Part shown: positions 7,096 through 13,930 of the stretch, in pieces
How the letters are laid out: every line of letters starts with the position of its first letter
Position numbering within the stretch: the first letter of the stretch is position 1
Assembly (NCBI GenBank): GCA_043818215.1
Contig: JBDRGC010000403.1
Span: 1-20,617 of the forward strand
Direction: 5' to 3'
From: JBDRGC01 sp043818215
Lineage (GTDB): Bacteria; Chloroflexota; Anaerolineae; Anaerolineales; UBA11858
DNA: 20,617 nt
Made by a program: the position numbers and the translations under genes
Notes under the pieces: generated by a model
Databases searched by the model: none
Seen by the model: the letters and a program-made list of their open reading frames with translations, nothing else
Told to the model about the DNA's origin: nothing

Positions 7096-8667
7096 ATGAA
7101 AATTACTACAGTTTCTCAAATGAGGTCCCTCGATAATAGGGCCATCGAAGAATTTGGCATTAAAGCCGAGCTTCTGATGGAGAACGCCGGTAACGCCGCG
7201 TGTTTTGTTCTACAAAACGAGTTCGGCATCCGGGGCAAAAGCTTTCTCGTTTTCTGCGGGGTCGGCAACAACGGGGGCGACGGGTGTGTGCTGGCCAGGA
7301 AAATCCATTCCAGTGGCGGGGATGTCAAGCTGTTCGTTTTGAGCGATCCGGGAAAATTCAAGGGTGCGGCGAAACTCAACTTCGACATCATCTCCCGTTT
7401 GCCCATATCCGTGCAGCGATTGACCTCCACCGAAATACTTGACGCAGAACTTGCCCATTGCGACCTGATCGCGGACGCAATTTTTGGCACCGGCCTATCG
7501 CGAGACATTGGGGGGTTGTATCGTGACGTGATCGAGCGAATCAATGCCAGCGCCAAGCCAGTCTTGAGTATCGACATCCCCTCCGGCGTGCATGGCGATA
7601 CAGGCCAAGTCATGGGCGTGGCTGTGAAGGCGGATTACACGGTGACTTTCGGCCTACCGAAGATAGGCAATCTGCTCTATCCCGGTTATGACTTGGGCGG
7701 GGAATTGTACGTCTCGCATATTTCCTTTCCCCCCTCGATGTGTACCGCCGCTTCCCTCAAGGTGGCTGTTAACCTCCCGCTGGAACTCCCCCCGCGGCAG
7801 GTGGCGGGCCACAAGGGCAGTTTCGGCGAGGTGCTCTTCATTGCAGGGGCCTCCAGCTATTATGGCGCGCCCTATTTCGCGGCTCTCTCTTTTCTGAAAG
7901 CTGGCGGCGGTTATTCCCGTCTGGCCGCACCCACCGCCATGACGCCCTTCATCGCCAACAAAGGCAGCGAGATTGTCTTCGTCCCGCAGAGAGAGACCGC
8001 CTCGGGGAGCATCGCCATCGCCAACAAGCAAGCATTGCTGAAACTGTCGGAGCGAATGGATATGGTGGTGCTCGGCCCGGGTTTATCCCTGGACGCGGAG
8101 ACTCAGGATTTGGTTTGCGAGTTGGCGCGTGATATCGCTAGGCCGCTGCTGATAGACGGCGACGGCATTACCGCTCTGTGCAGCGACTTGCAAATCATCC
8201 GCGCCCGCAAAGCGGAGACCATTCTCACCCCTCACCTGGGCGAGATGTCCCGCATCACCGGAATGCCTGTGAGCGAGATTGACTCTCAAAAGATTCCTGT
8301 CTTGCAACGCACTGCTGAGGAACTGAACGCCACCATAGTTTTGAAAGGTGCCCATTCCCTCATTGGGTATCCCGACCAGATGGTGTTCATCAATATGAGC
8401 GGAAATTCTGGGATGGCTACAGCGGGTGCGGGGGACGTGCTGACGGGGACGATCGCTGCTATGTTCGGCCTGGGACTCCCCCTGCGGGAAGCGGTGCGGC
8501 AGGGCGTGTTCGTCCACGGGCTGGCCGGAGACCTGGCCGCCGCCGAGTGCGGGGAAGACGGCATCACCGCTCAAGACATCCTCGATTACCTGCCCCCGGC
8601 AGTGAAAGCCGGGCGTGAAGATGTGAATGCCCTGAGCGAAAAGTACGCCGGTGCGCACGTCATTTAG
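7096..8667 (+). CDS. nnr: Bifunctional NAD(P)HX epimerase / ADP-dependent NAD(P)HX dehydratase
   Basis: A 523-residue repair enzyme that restores hydrated NADH and NADPH. The N-terminal YjeF_N domain (about 1-215) epimerises R- and S-NAD(P)HX; it contains LLMENAG (27-32), the glycine loop GVGNNGGDG (55-63), DAIFGTGL (127-134) and SIDIPSGV (158-164). The C-terminal domain (about 225-505), related to ribokinases, dehydrates S-NAD(P)HX using ADP; it shows GHKGSFGEVL near its start, DGDGITAL, TPHLGEMSRI, and the catalytic GAGD at 444-447 followed by VLTGTIAA. The length matches full fused family members. GAGGTG lies 6 bases before the ATG at 7096, with a TATAAT 31 bases upstream, so the gene is likely transcribed on its own. 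Confidence 0.95.
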   Translation: MKITTVSQMRSLDNRAIEEFGIKAELLMENAGNAACFVLQNEFGIRGKSFLVFCGVGNNGGDGCVLARKIHSSGGDVKLFVLSDPGKFKGAAKLNFDIISRLPISVQRLTSTEILDAELAHCDLIADAIFGTGLSRDIGGLYRDVIERINASAKPVLSIDIPSGVHGDTGQVMGVAVKADYTVTFGLPKIGNLLYPGYDLGGELYVSHISFPPSMCTAASLKVAVNLPLELPPRQVAGHKGSFGEVLFIAGASSYYGAPYFAALSFLKAGGGYSRLAAPTAMTPFIANKGSEIVFVPQRETASGSIAIANKQALLKLSERMDMVVLGPGLSLDAETQDLVCELARDIARPLLIDGDGITALCSDLQIIRARKAETILTPHLGEMSRITGMPVSEIDSQKIPVLQRTAEELNATIVLKGAHSLIGYPDQMVFINMSGNSGMATAGAGDVLTGTIAAMFGLGLPLREAVRQGVFVHGLAGDLAAAECGEDGITAQDILDYLPPAVKAGREDVNALSEKYAGAHVI

Positions 8668-8669
8668 GG

Positions 8670-8847
8670 ACTTTGACAATGTCACATTCGCGGATCTATG
8701 TCACTGCGAGCGGAGTTTACGGAGCGTGGCAGTCTCCCTGACCCTGAGGAGATTGCTTTCCTTCGATACGCCTACGGCTACTCAGGACAGGCAGCGGTAA
8801 AGCTGCTTCGCAATGACACTGCATTTGAAATGTGACATTGTCAAAGT
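8670..8847. repeat. MITE-like element with perfect 19-bp terminal inverted repeats enclosing family A copy A3
   Basis: The outer arms ACTTTGACAATGTCACATT (8670-8688) and its exact reverse complement (8829-8847) enclose a family A copy (8699-8818) that starts TGTCACTGCGAG and ends GCTTCGCAATGACA. Inside that copy, TTCGATACGCCTACGGCTACTCA (8761-8783 region) resembles a piece of the family B core, so three repeat types are nested. No target-site duplication was found by eye. The remaining bases to 8944 show no gene. Confidence 0.88.
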
Positions 8848-8944
8848 ACGGTGATTAAATAATGCGAGGAAGAAAATTTGACAACTCACCCCCGTGGGAA
8901 ACTAATCAGCGCGCCCCCCATTTGCTGAGATGATACAGTCATTT

Positions 8945-9391
8945 CTAATTCACATCTTCGGGCAGAGACAGGCGGTGCAGCCAGGGCACCTGGTCGAAAT
9001 CAGCATCGAAGCTGGCAATCGCCGGGATATCGCGTTCACGGCAAGCCAGAGCGATCAGAGCATCGTTGAAGTTCAATGCACCGGAGGATGAGCGCATCAA
9101 TTTTAATGCTCTGGCATACAATTGGGGCACATCTGGCAGAATCCAACAGATCGTATCCGTGGGCACCTGTATTGTTAACCGATCTAGCATTCGATTGACT
9201 TCTTCAGAACGGTTCTTTTCGTGCAATCGCCTTGCCACTACACTGACTGTCTCAGCGGCTACACAGTCGAAGTACACAAGTTCATACCCTGCGGATACTA
9301 AAGCATCATGCAAAGCCATTGCCCTGACACGCCAATGATCGAGTGGGTTTATCAGCCCTACCAACATGGATGAGTCGACAGCGACTCTCAT
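8945..9391 (-). CDS. PIN-domain ribonuclease, VapC-like toxin
   Basis: A 148-residue PIN-domain protein, the expected size for a VapC-type toxin RNase that cuts RNA with Mg2+. The acidic catalytic residues are in place: Asp6 (VAVDSSMLVGL), Glu47 (AAETVS), Asp110 (NFNDALIAL) and an Asp near 129-133 (ASFDADFDQV). The ATG at 9391 is chosen because TGAGG lies 6 bases before it; starts at 9406 or 9403 would add five or four residues and overlap the upstream gene. The gene begins one base after the stop of the small upstream gene, the usual antitoxin-toxin arrangement. The RNA target is unknown. Confidence 0.82.
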   Translation of the reverse strand: MRVAVDSSMLVGLINPLDHWRVRAMALHDALVSAGYELVYFDCVAAETVSVVARRLHEKNRSEEVNRMLDRLTIQVPTDTICWILPDVPQLYARALKLMRSSSGALNFNDALIALACRERDIPAIASFDADFDQVPWLHRLSLPEDVN

Positions 9392-9392
9392 T

Positions 9393-9674
9393 TCAGGCCT
9401 CATCATAGAGTGCTTCTGAGTCTGCTAAAGCGTCGCCTTCGTATCCTTCGGGAAGCAGGTTCAGCCAACCGTTAAGTGAAGAAGTTGGCACCGCCACCGT
9501 GGGATACAGGTACGGCGGTTGCTCCTCTTTTACCGAAGATGTCACGACTAGCTGGCCCTGCCAGGCCTGCTGGCGTAAAAAGCGTAAAAATTGTTCTGCC
9601 ACCGCCAGACTTTCGTCGGGTAGAGCATCTAATAATGAAAAGATTTTCTTTCGGGTCATTACATCAGAATCCAT
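9393..9674 (-). CDS. Probable antitoxin partner of the PIN-domain toxin
   Basis: A 93-residue protein from the ATG at 9674, whose N-terminal part (MTRKKIFSLLDALPDESLAVAEQFLRFLRQQ) is a helical segment like the DUF2281/VapB-type antitoxins. The C-terminal part is proline- and acid-rich (PYLYPTVAVPTSSLNGWLNLLPEGYEGDALADSEALYDEA), the sort of extended tail that could wrap a toxin. A start at 9698 is possible, but GGAGG lies 5 bases before the 9674 ATG and a TATAAT ends about 39 bases before it, so the shorter form is favoured. No clear AbrB or RHH DNA-binding motif is seen. Assignment as antitoxin rests mainly on position. Confidence 0.65.
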   Translation of the reverse strand: MDSDVMTRKKIFSLLDALPDESLAVAEQFLRFLRQQAWQGQLVVTSSVKEEQPPYLYPTVAVPTSSLNGWLNLLPEGYEGDALADSEALYDEA

Positions 9675-9712
9675 CGCGGCCTCCGTTCTATTTGTCATTG
9701 AAAGATAGACAT

Positions 9713-9718
9713 ATTATA
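9713..9718 (-). promoter_or_regulatory. Candidate -10 box of the toxin/antitoxin operon
   Basis: TATAAT on the minus strand, about 39 bases upstream of the preferred antitoxin start and leaving a leader long enough for its GGAGG. The -35 region is not recognisable. Confidence 0.35.
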
Positions 9719-9787
9719 CCATTTGGATGTATCATCTTGATATTCGGCAAAGATCGTGAAATGAACAGTTGGCAGGGAATGGTGCAT

Positions 9788-9829
9788 GAATGACTTTCCC
9801 ATTTCTGGAGGAAAAACTAGCGCCGGTTG
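9788..9829 (+). repeat. Partial end of a family B element
   Basis: The stretch ATGACTTTCCCATTTC followed by CTAGCGCCGGTTG resembles the left end of the element at 18215 (ATAACTTGCCCATTTC, then GTAGTGCCGGTTG) with the same spacing. No matching right arm was found, so this is probably a remnant. Confidence 0.5.
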
Positions 9830-9896
9830 TGCGGTGTCCTGCCGAAGGTGCGGTGATTGATGTGGCTGGTTGAAGGATAATTATGGAGAAAAAATT

Positions 9897-10901
9897 ATGA
9901 AAGAAGCCATGCTCTATGACAAACTTGATGGCGACCGCGTGCGCTGCAATTTATGCGCCCATCGCTGCGTGATAGCGGAGGGCAAACTTGGTGTGTGCAA
10001 AGTGCGCCAAAACGTGGAAGGCACGCTTTACACTCTGGTCTATGGCCGCACCATCAGCCAGCACGTAGACCCGATAGAAAAGAAACCCCTCTACCATTTC
10101 TACCCTGGATCATCGTCTTATTCCATTGCCACCCCGGGATGCAATTTCCGCTGCCAGTGGTGTCAGAATTGGGAAATCTCTCAAATGCCGCGCGAGCAGG
10201 ATTTGATCGCCGGCCGTGATGCCACCCCAAAACAGATCGTCGCCGACGCACTTGACAGCGGTTGCCGCAGCATTGCTTACACCTACACCGAGCCGACCAT
10301 TTTCTTCGAATACGCTTACGACACTGCGCGTTTGGCCCACGCAGCCGGTATTGCCAATGTTTACGTGACAAATGGTTATATGAGTACCGAGATGTTGGAA
10401 ACCTTCCACCCACACCTGGACGCCGCCAACGTGGATTTGAAAGCCTTTCGCGATGAAACATATCGCCGCTACGTGGGGGCCGGTTTGCAGGCTGTATTGG
10501 ATAGCTTGATTAATATGAAACGCTTGGGAATCTGGGTGGAGGTGACCACCCTCGTAATTCCGGGCATAAATGACGACCCCGGTGAATTAAGGGATGCAGC
10601 CCAATTCGTGGCGCAGGAATTGGGCGTTGAAACCCCCTGGCATATCAGCCGCTTCTTCCCGCATTATAAAATGGGTGATATTCCCCCTACTCCCGTCGAG
10701 ACCCTGCAGCGGGCGCAGGAGATTGGGTGGGAAGAGGGTTTGCGCTATGTCTACCTGGGCAATGTGGGCGGCGAGTCGAACACGGTTTGCCATCAATGCG
10801 GACGTGTGTTGATCCGGCGGCGAGGCTACTGGATTGCAGAAAACCATATTTCGAAAGGCTGCTGCCCCGATTGTAGTGCGCCGGCTGCCGGTGTTTGGTA
10901 G
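9897..10901 (+). CDS. AmmeMemoRadiSam-type radical SAM protein
   Basis: A 334-residue radical SAM protein of the PflA-like group found in the AmmeMemoRadiSam system. The SAM-cluster motif is CNFRCQWC (Cys82, 86, 89). The N-terminus has CNLCAHRCVI and LGVC (Cys17, 20, 24, 34), and the C-terminus a CHQCGRVLIRRRGY...CCPDC pair, a likely zinc ribbon; all are typical of the family. VYGRTISQHVDPIEKKPLYHFYPG is a strongly conserved family stretch. The ATG at 9897 has GGAG 8 bases before it; a TTG start at 9870 would add nine residues. Family members often neighbour AMMECR1 and Memo domain proteins; neither is in this window. The substrate is not known. The gene converges on the thioredoxin-VKOR gene. 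Confidence 0.88.
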   Translation: MKEAMLYDKLDGDRVRCNLCAHRCVIAEGKLGVCKVRQNVEGTLYTLVYGRTISQHVDPIEKKPLYHFYPGSSSYSIATPGCNFRCQWCQNWEISQMPREQDLIAGRDATPKQIVADALDSGCRSIAYTYTEPTIFFEYAYDTARLAHAAGIANVYVTNGYMSTEMLETFHPHLDAANVDLKAFRDETYRRYVGAGLQAVLDSLINMKRLGIWVEVTTLVIPGINDDPGELRDAAQFVAQELGVETPWHISRFFPHYKMGDIPPTPVETLQRAQEIGWEEGLRYVYLGNVGGESNTVCHQCGRVLIRRRGYWIAENHISKGCCPDCSAPAAGVW

Positions 10902-10975
10902 GACGATTTTCCAAAATCGTCCTACGCGGGCGTGTGTTGATCCGGCGGCAAGTGGTAGGACGATTTTCCAAATCG
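10798..10975 (+). repeat. Duplicated, internally deleted copy of the radical SAM gene's 3' end
   Basis: A 24-base stretch inside the gene (10798-10821, around TGTGTTGATCCGGCGG) recurs with one change at 10926-10949, beyond the stop. It is followed by a second copy of GGTAGGACGATTTTCC (first 10897-10912, second 10954-10969). The order is the same in both, but the 75 bases between the two motifs in the gene are reduced to four in the downstream copy. This looks like a tandem duplication of the gene tail with an internal deletion. Confidence 0.8.
10898..10925. terminator. Perfect 13-bp hairpin over the stop codon, possible bidirectional terminator
   Basis: GTAGGACGATTTT (10898-10910) pairs exactly with AAAATCGTCCTAC (10913-10925). 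The TAG stop of the radical SAM gene is within the left arm. It lies between convergent genes and a partial second copy follows at 10955-10982. The stem has A/T at its tip rather than a trailing U-run, so termination is an inference. Confidence 0.5.
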
Positions 10976-12025
10976 TCATCGTCCTGCCATGCTTATTTTA
11001 GCTGGCCCTGTTGCTGCCCATAACTGCATGGTGATTATCACAGCCGATGCGAGACACCACGCGCAGGACGCGCCGATGACGAATGGCTCCAGGAAGGTGA
11101 GATAAATCGAGAATAGAGTGCCAAAGAGTGCCATTCCCCAGACTGATAGCGTAGCATACGTGCGCCATTGCTTAGGGCCATAGTGTTGCATAGCCCAACC
11201 AGCAATAATGAGCACGTGCCCTATCAAGCCGAAAACACCCATGGGAAGGACGCCAAATAGCAGGGCGTATGGACTTTGCTGCACCACGTTGCATTTGCCC
11301 ACTGGACCGCAGACGGCCTCTGATTGTGTGACCTCTACATAAGCCAGGTATCCGGTCACGATCATTCCGACCACCGACAGGATAGGGATGGCTCGTGGCC
11401 ATTTGTTTGCCGCTGGCGAGCGTGTGAAATTGGCTCCAATGCTGAACACGCTGGCTAACATTGCTACAAGCACGAGTACTGCAAGTGTGTTGCCTGCCAG
11501 GTCTAGTTTGAATCTATCAGCGATGCTCAACTCTGCACCGATAGCTTCTGTCCCATTTTCAGCCACCGTAGGTGAGGACTCAGACTCGGTGCCGTCTTCT
11601 GCGACGATCTCCGCCAGACCGGGAATGCTGGGCCAGTCGATGCCTCCGTTTTGCAGGCCGTTCTCGACTATTCCGGGAAACTGATCGGGGATTTCGGCTG
11701 ACCCTACCAGAACGGTGTCTGCCACGATCAGGGTGGGAACGCCGACGCGTTCATCCGGAATTTGCAGGTATTCGATTGTGTCCTGGTAGAGGGCTTGACC
11801 CTCAGGGGTGGAGGTGTTGATCCCCAGTATTTGTAACTGGTCACCGTATTTCTCGATCAGGGGCGGCAAGTCTTCGTCGATGACTTTTTGGCAGTGGGGG
11901 CAGGAATGCGAAAAGAAGAGCAGTGCGTGTACCACCGGCCCCTCCGCTTGCGCTACATGACCCAGTGGGGCCACACAAATGAGAAGAACGAATAGAATTA
12001 GTAGAATCTTTGTCCAAATTTTCAT
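10976..12025 (-). CDS. Thioredoxin-VKOR fusion, membrane disulfide-bond oxidoreductase
   Basis: A 349-residue envelope protein predicted to make disulfide bonds. Residues 1-27 form a signal or anchor segment ending near AQA. Residues 30-125 are a thioredoxin-like fold with the redox pair CPHC (42-45) and the cis-proline motif GVPT (95-98). After an acidic, Ser/Thr-rich linker (140-165), residues 175-340 contain about five hydrophobic segments with VKOR signatures: Cys239 and Cys245 in VCGPVGKCNVVQQSPYA, LPMGVFGLIGH, and the quinone-reducing pair CAWC (321-324). Bacterial VKOR fusions usually carry thioredoxin after VKOR; here it comes first, outside the membrane. AAGGAG precedes the start by about 10 bases. 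Its last codons (MAGR) and stop overlap the duplicated hairpin sequence. Confidence 0.9.
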   Translation of the reverse strand: MKIWTKILLILFVLLICVAPLGHVAQAEGPVVHALLFFSHSCPHCQKVIDEDLPPLIEKYGDQLQILGINTSTPEGQALYQDTIEYLQIPDERVGVPTLIVADTVLVGSAEIPDQFPGIVENGLQNGGIDWPSIPGLAEIVAEDGTESESSPTVAENGTEAIGAELSIADRFKLDLAGNTLAVLVLVAMLASVFSIGANFTRSPAANKWPRAIPILSVVGMIVTGYLAYVEVTQSEAVCGPVGKCNVVQQSPYALLFGVLPMGVFGLIGHVLIIAGWAMQHYGPKQWRTYATLSVWGMALFGTLFSIYLTFLEPFVIGASCAWCLASAVIITMQLWAATGPAKISMAGR

Positions 12026-12160
12026 TGATAGATTACTCCTTGATTATTAATGTGGACGGGATTCTAACACAAGAGGCTCTGTAATTGCAGGCTGATTATG
12101 GGAGCGTATTATTGTATTACCAGCGAGATTTACACTGTTCGCGAGAATATTTCAGGATGA
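12026..12160. other. Upstream region of the thioredoxin-VKOR gene; nothing clear
   Basis: The first 135 of the 708 bases between the thioredoxin-VKOR gene and the alpha/beta hydrolase gene show no convincing gene. The rest of this gap holds a family A copy, a family B-like palindrome and a heptamer array, with about 115 unassigned bases at 12530-12645. Confidence 0.5.
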
Positions 12161-12300
12161 TGTCATTCCCCAAAGGGGACGATGTGCGAACTCTGGACGC
12201 TTTTTCCAGGGTGAAGAAATCTAGGATGAGATTACTCACCTGCACTTCACCAAACGCAGTCCGGTGCAAGTGTCAGTGGTAAAGCTGCTTCGCTATGACA
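12161..12300. repeat. Family A element (copy A4)
   Basis: Starts TGTCATTCCCCAAAGG and ends GCTTCGCTATGACA. It is closely similar to copy A1 along its whole length, including CCCCAAAGGGGACGATGTGCGAA and the CACCAAACGCAGT hairpin. Unlike the other copies I could not find convincing outer arms directly around it. Confidence 0.8.
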
Positions 12301-12382
12301 GTATTAAGTGGGAATGGTTCATTTTGAATAAAATCATCTTTACAGTTCTGTAGATACTATTTATATTTACACTACTAGCGAA

Positions 12383-12525
12383 GCCGCCGATTGAGTAATT
12401 TTAGCAAGCTCTACCTGCTAAAATGTATCGAAATCAAGGCGTAGCGGTATTTATGAGACCCGTTCTTGGTTTTCCCTAAAGGGCACGATGTCGATACGGC
12501 GAAAATGCCGCCTACTCAACCGGCG
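12383..12525. repeat. Family B-like palindromic element
   Basis: The left side GCCGCCGATTGAGTA with GTATCGAAA and the right side TCGATACGGC with CCTACTCAACCGGC are inverted relative to each other. The core matches the element at 18252-18412 (GCCGGTTGAGTAG and TATCGAAACC). Outside, 12320-12350 and 12530-12565 may form weaker outer arms (TTCATTTTGAATAA versus TTATTTGAACTA). Confidence 0.65.
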
Positions 12526-12645
12526 AATTACGCTGAAACTGTAATGGAAATATTGGCTTATTTGAACTATGCCATTAAGTGTCTTCCAGATTGAGCAGTG
12601 CCAATCGCGCTGTGGAGATACTCGTAATCACAGTTGTCAAGTTCG

Positions 12646-12732
12646 ATTCCCAATTTCTAACCTCCAATCTCCAATCTCCAATCACCAATCTCCAATCTCC
12701 AACCCCCAACCCCAATCCACAATCCCCAAATC
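12646..12732 (+). repeat. Heptamer tandem array (array H2)
   Basis: CAATCTC, CAATCAC and CAACCCC units of 7 bases, C-rich on the plus strand. No G-rich partner half. The array ends one base before the stop codon (12734-12736) of the minus-strand alpha/beta hydrolase, so it forms the start of its 3' untranslated region. Confidence 0.85.
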
Positions 12733-12733
12733 A

Positions 12734-13588
12734 TCATCCTTGCAAAAAATTCACCATCGCCCGATTGAACGCCTCGTATTGGTCGGCGGTGACAGCGTGA
12801 CCCGCATCCGTGATGACCACCTGACGGGAATTGGGGATGGATTCCATCATGAGCCGCTGACGCTGGGGGGCAACCGTCGTATCGTTTTCCCCGGTCACCA
12901 CCAGGGTGGGGGCGCGGATTTCCCCGAGACGATCTACCACATCGAAGAGTGCCAGCGATCGCATCACGCCGCGGTAGGCGCGCGGGTTGGATTGGATGAT
13001 TTGATCGTGGAGCTGCTGACGTAGTTCTTCCTGCCCGGGGTGGGGGAAAATGCGCCGGGTAACGGCTCCGGCCTGGGCTGGAACACCGAGGCCGTGTACC
13101 AATATCAGGCGCAACAAAAAGTAAAAGAAATGACTGGCGCTGTCCGGCTTCAAGCTAGCGAAGGTGTTGACCAGCACCAATTTGTGTACCAATTCCGCGT
13201 GGTCAAGCGCCAATTGCAGAGCCAGCGTGCCGCCCATCGAAATGCCGACAATGTGGGCGCAAGTGATGCCCGCTTGCTGAAGCAAAGCGGCCATGTCGGC
13301 AGCCATATCGCTGATGCTCATCCCGCCTCCTGGGTAGGTGGACTTCCCAAAACCACGCGCGTCGGGTGCTATGACGCGGTATCCAGCCTTCACCAGCGTG
13401 GGAATCTGCATCAGCCAAGAATCTCCCGTGGCGCCCAACCCGTGAAGCAGCAATACTGCCGGGGAGCCATGGGGATTGTGGTCGCGGTAGTGAATTTTCA
13501 GGGCGGGGGTGATTTCAAAGTGGGGCTTGTGTTTTCCTACTTCGGGCAAATCTACCGCAGGGAGGTTGCTGAAATAGAACGCGGACAC
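12734..13588 (-). CDS. Alpha/beta-hydrolase
   Basis: A 284-residue serine hydrolase of the alpha/beta-hydrolase (Abhydrolase_1) family. The oxyanion-hole loop is LLLHGLGATGDSW (47-58), the nucleophile elbow GISMGG puts the serine at 117, and the acid and base are Asp236 (TGENDTTV) and His264 (DAGHAVTADQ). A mobile cap lies between about 150 and 215. The fold covers esterases, lactonases and C-C hydrolases, so the substrate is unknown. No good start exists: the only candidate near the expected N-terminus is the GTG at 13588, without a Shine-Dalgarno, and it lies about 18 bases from the end of a long palindromic repeat (13606-13871). That repeat may have replaced the original upstream region. 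Confidence 0.86.
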   Translation of the reverse strand: MSAFYFSNLPAVDLPEVGKHKPHFEITPALKIHYRDHNPHGSPAVLLLHGLGATGDSWLMQIPTLVKAGYRVIAPDARGFGKSTYPGGGMSISDMAADMAALLQQAGITCAHIVGISMGGTLALQLALDHAELVHKLVLVNTFASLKPDSASHFFYFLLRLILVHGLGVPAQAGAVTRRIFPHPGQEELRQQLHDQIIQSNPRAYRGVMRSLALFDVVDRLGEIRAPTLVVTGENDTTVAPQRQRLMMESIPNSRQVVITDAGHAVTADQYEAFNRAMVNFLQG

Positions 13589-13605
13589 CGTGCCGGTACG
13601 GCGTG

Positions 13606-13871
13606 ACGCGGATCAAGCGGATCACCGCGGATTCTTTAAAATATATAAAGGAGTCTACTGAAAAAAGGCTATCTCACCGCAGAGTACGCAGAGCGCGCTG
13701 AGATTTTTGAAAATTAGTTTTTAGTTTTTGAACTTTGCTCAAATTTTGGTATGAATTCTCAAACCAGATTTTATTTTTTTCTCTGCGTTCTTCCTGTTCT
13801 CCGCGGTAAAAGAGTTTTTTCAGTGGACTCATAAAATCCGCGTCAATCCGTTTAATCCGTGTAATCCGCGT
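13606..13871. repeat. 266-bp imperfect palindrome (ACCGCAGAG type)
   Basis: The left arm contains ACGCGGATCAAGCGGAT, ACCGCGGATT, GGAGTCTACTGAAAAAA and ACCGCAGAGTACGCAGAG. The right arm contains, in reverse-complement order, CTCTGCGTTCTTCC, CCGCGGT, TTTTTTCAGTGGACTC, AATCCGCG, AATCCG and AATCCGCGT. The AT-rich centre is 13700-13770. It fills the gap between the alpha/beta hydrolase and the kinase gene, both on the minus strand; the remaining 59 bases to 13930 show a weak GAATACT/AGTATTC hairpin only. I know of similar CGCAGAG-containing palindromes in other bacterial genomes, but not its mobility mechanism. Confidence 0.85.
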
Positions 13872-13930
13872 TCTATTGGATCAGGGGGATGAATACTTGC
13901 CCCGCAGGAGAAGAGTATTCGCATGAGCGG

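Noticed and set aside
12569..13024. Plus-strand frame of 151 codons over the alpha/beta hydrolase region
   Set aside because: It is antisense to a gene with an intact catalytic triad, and its first part is the heptamer array.
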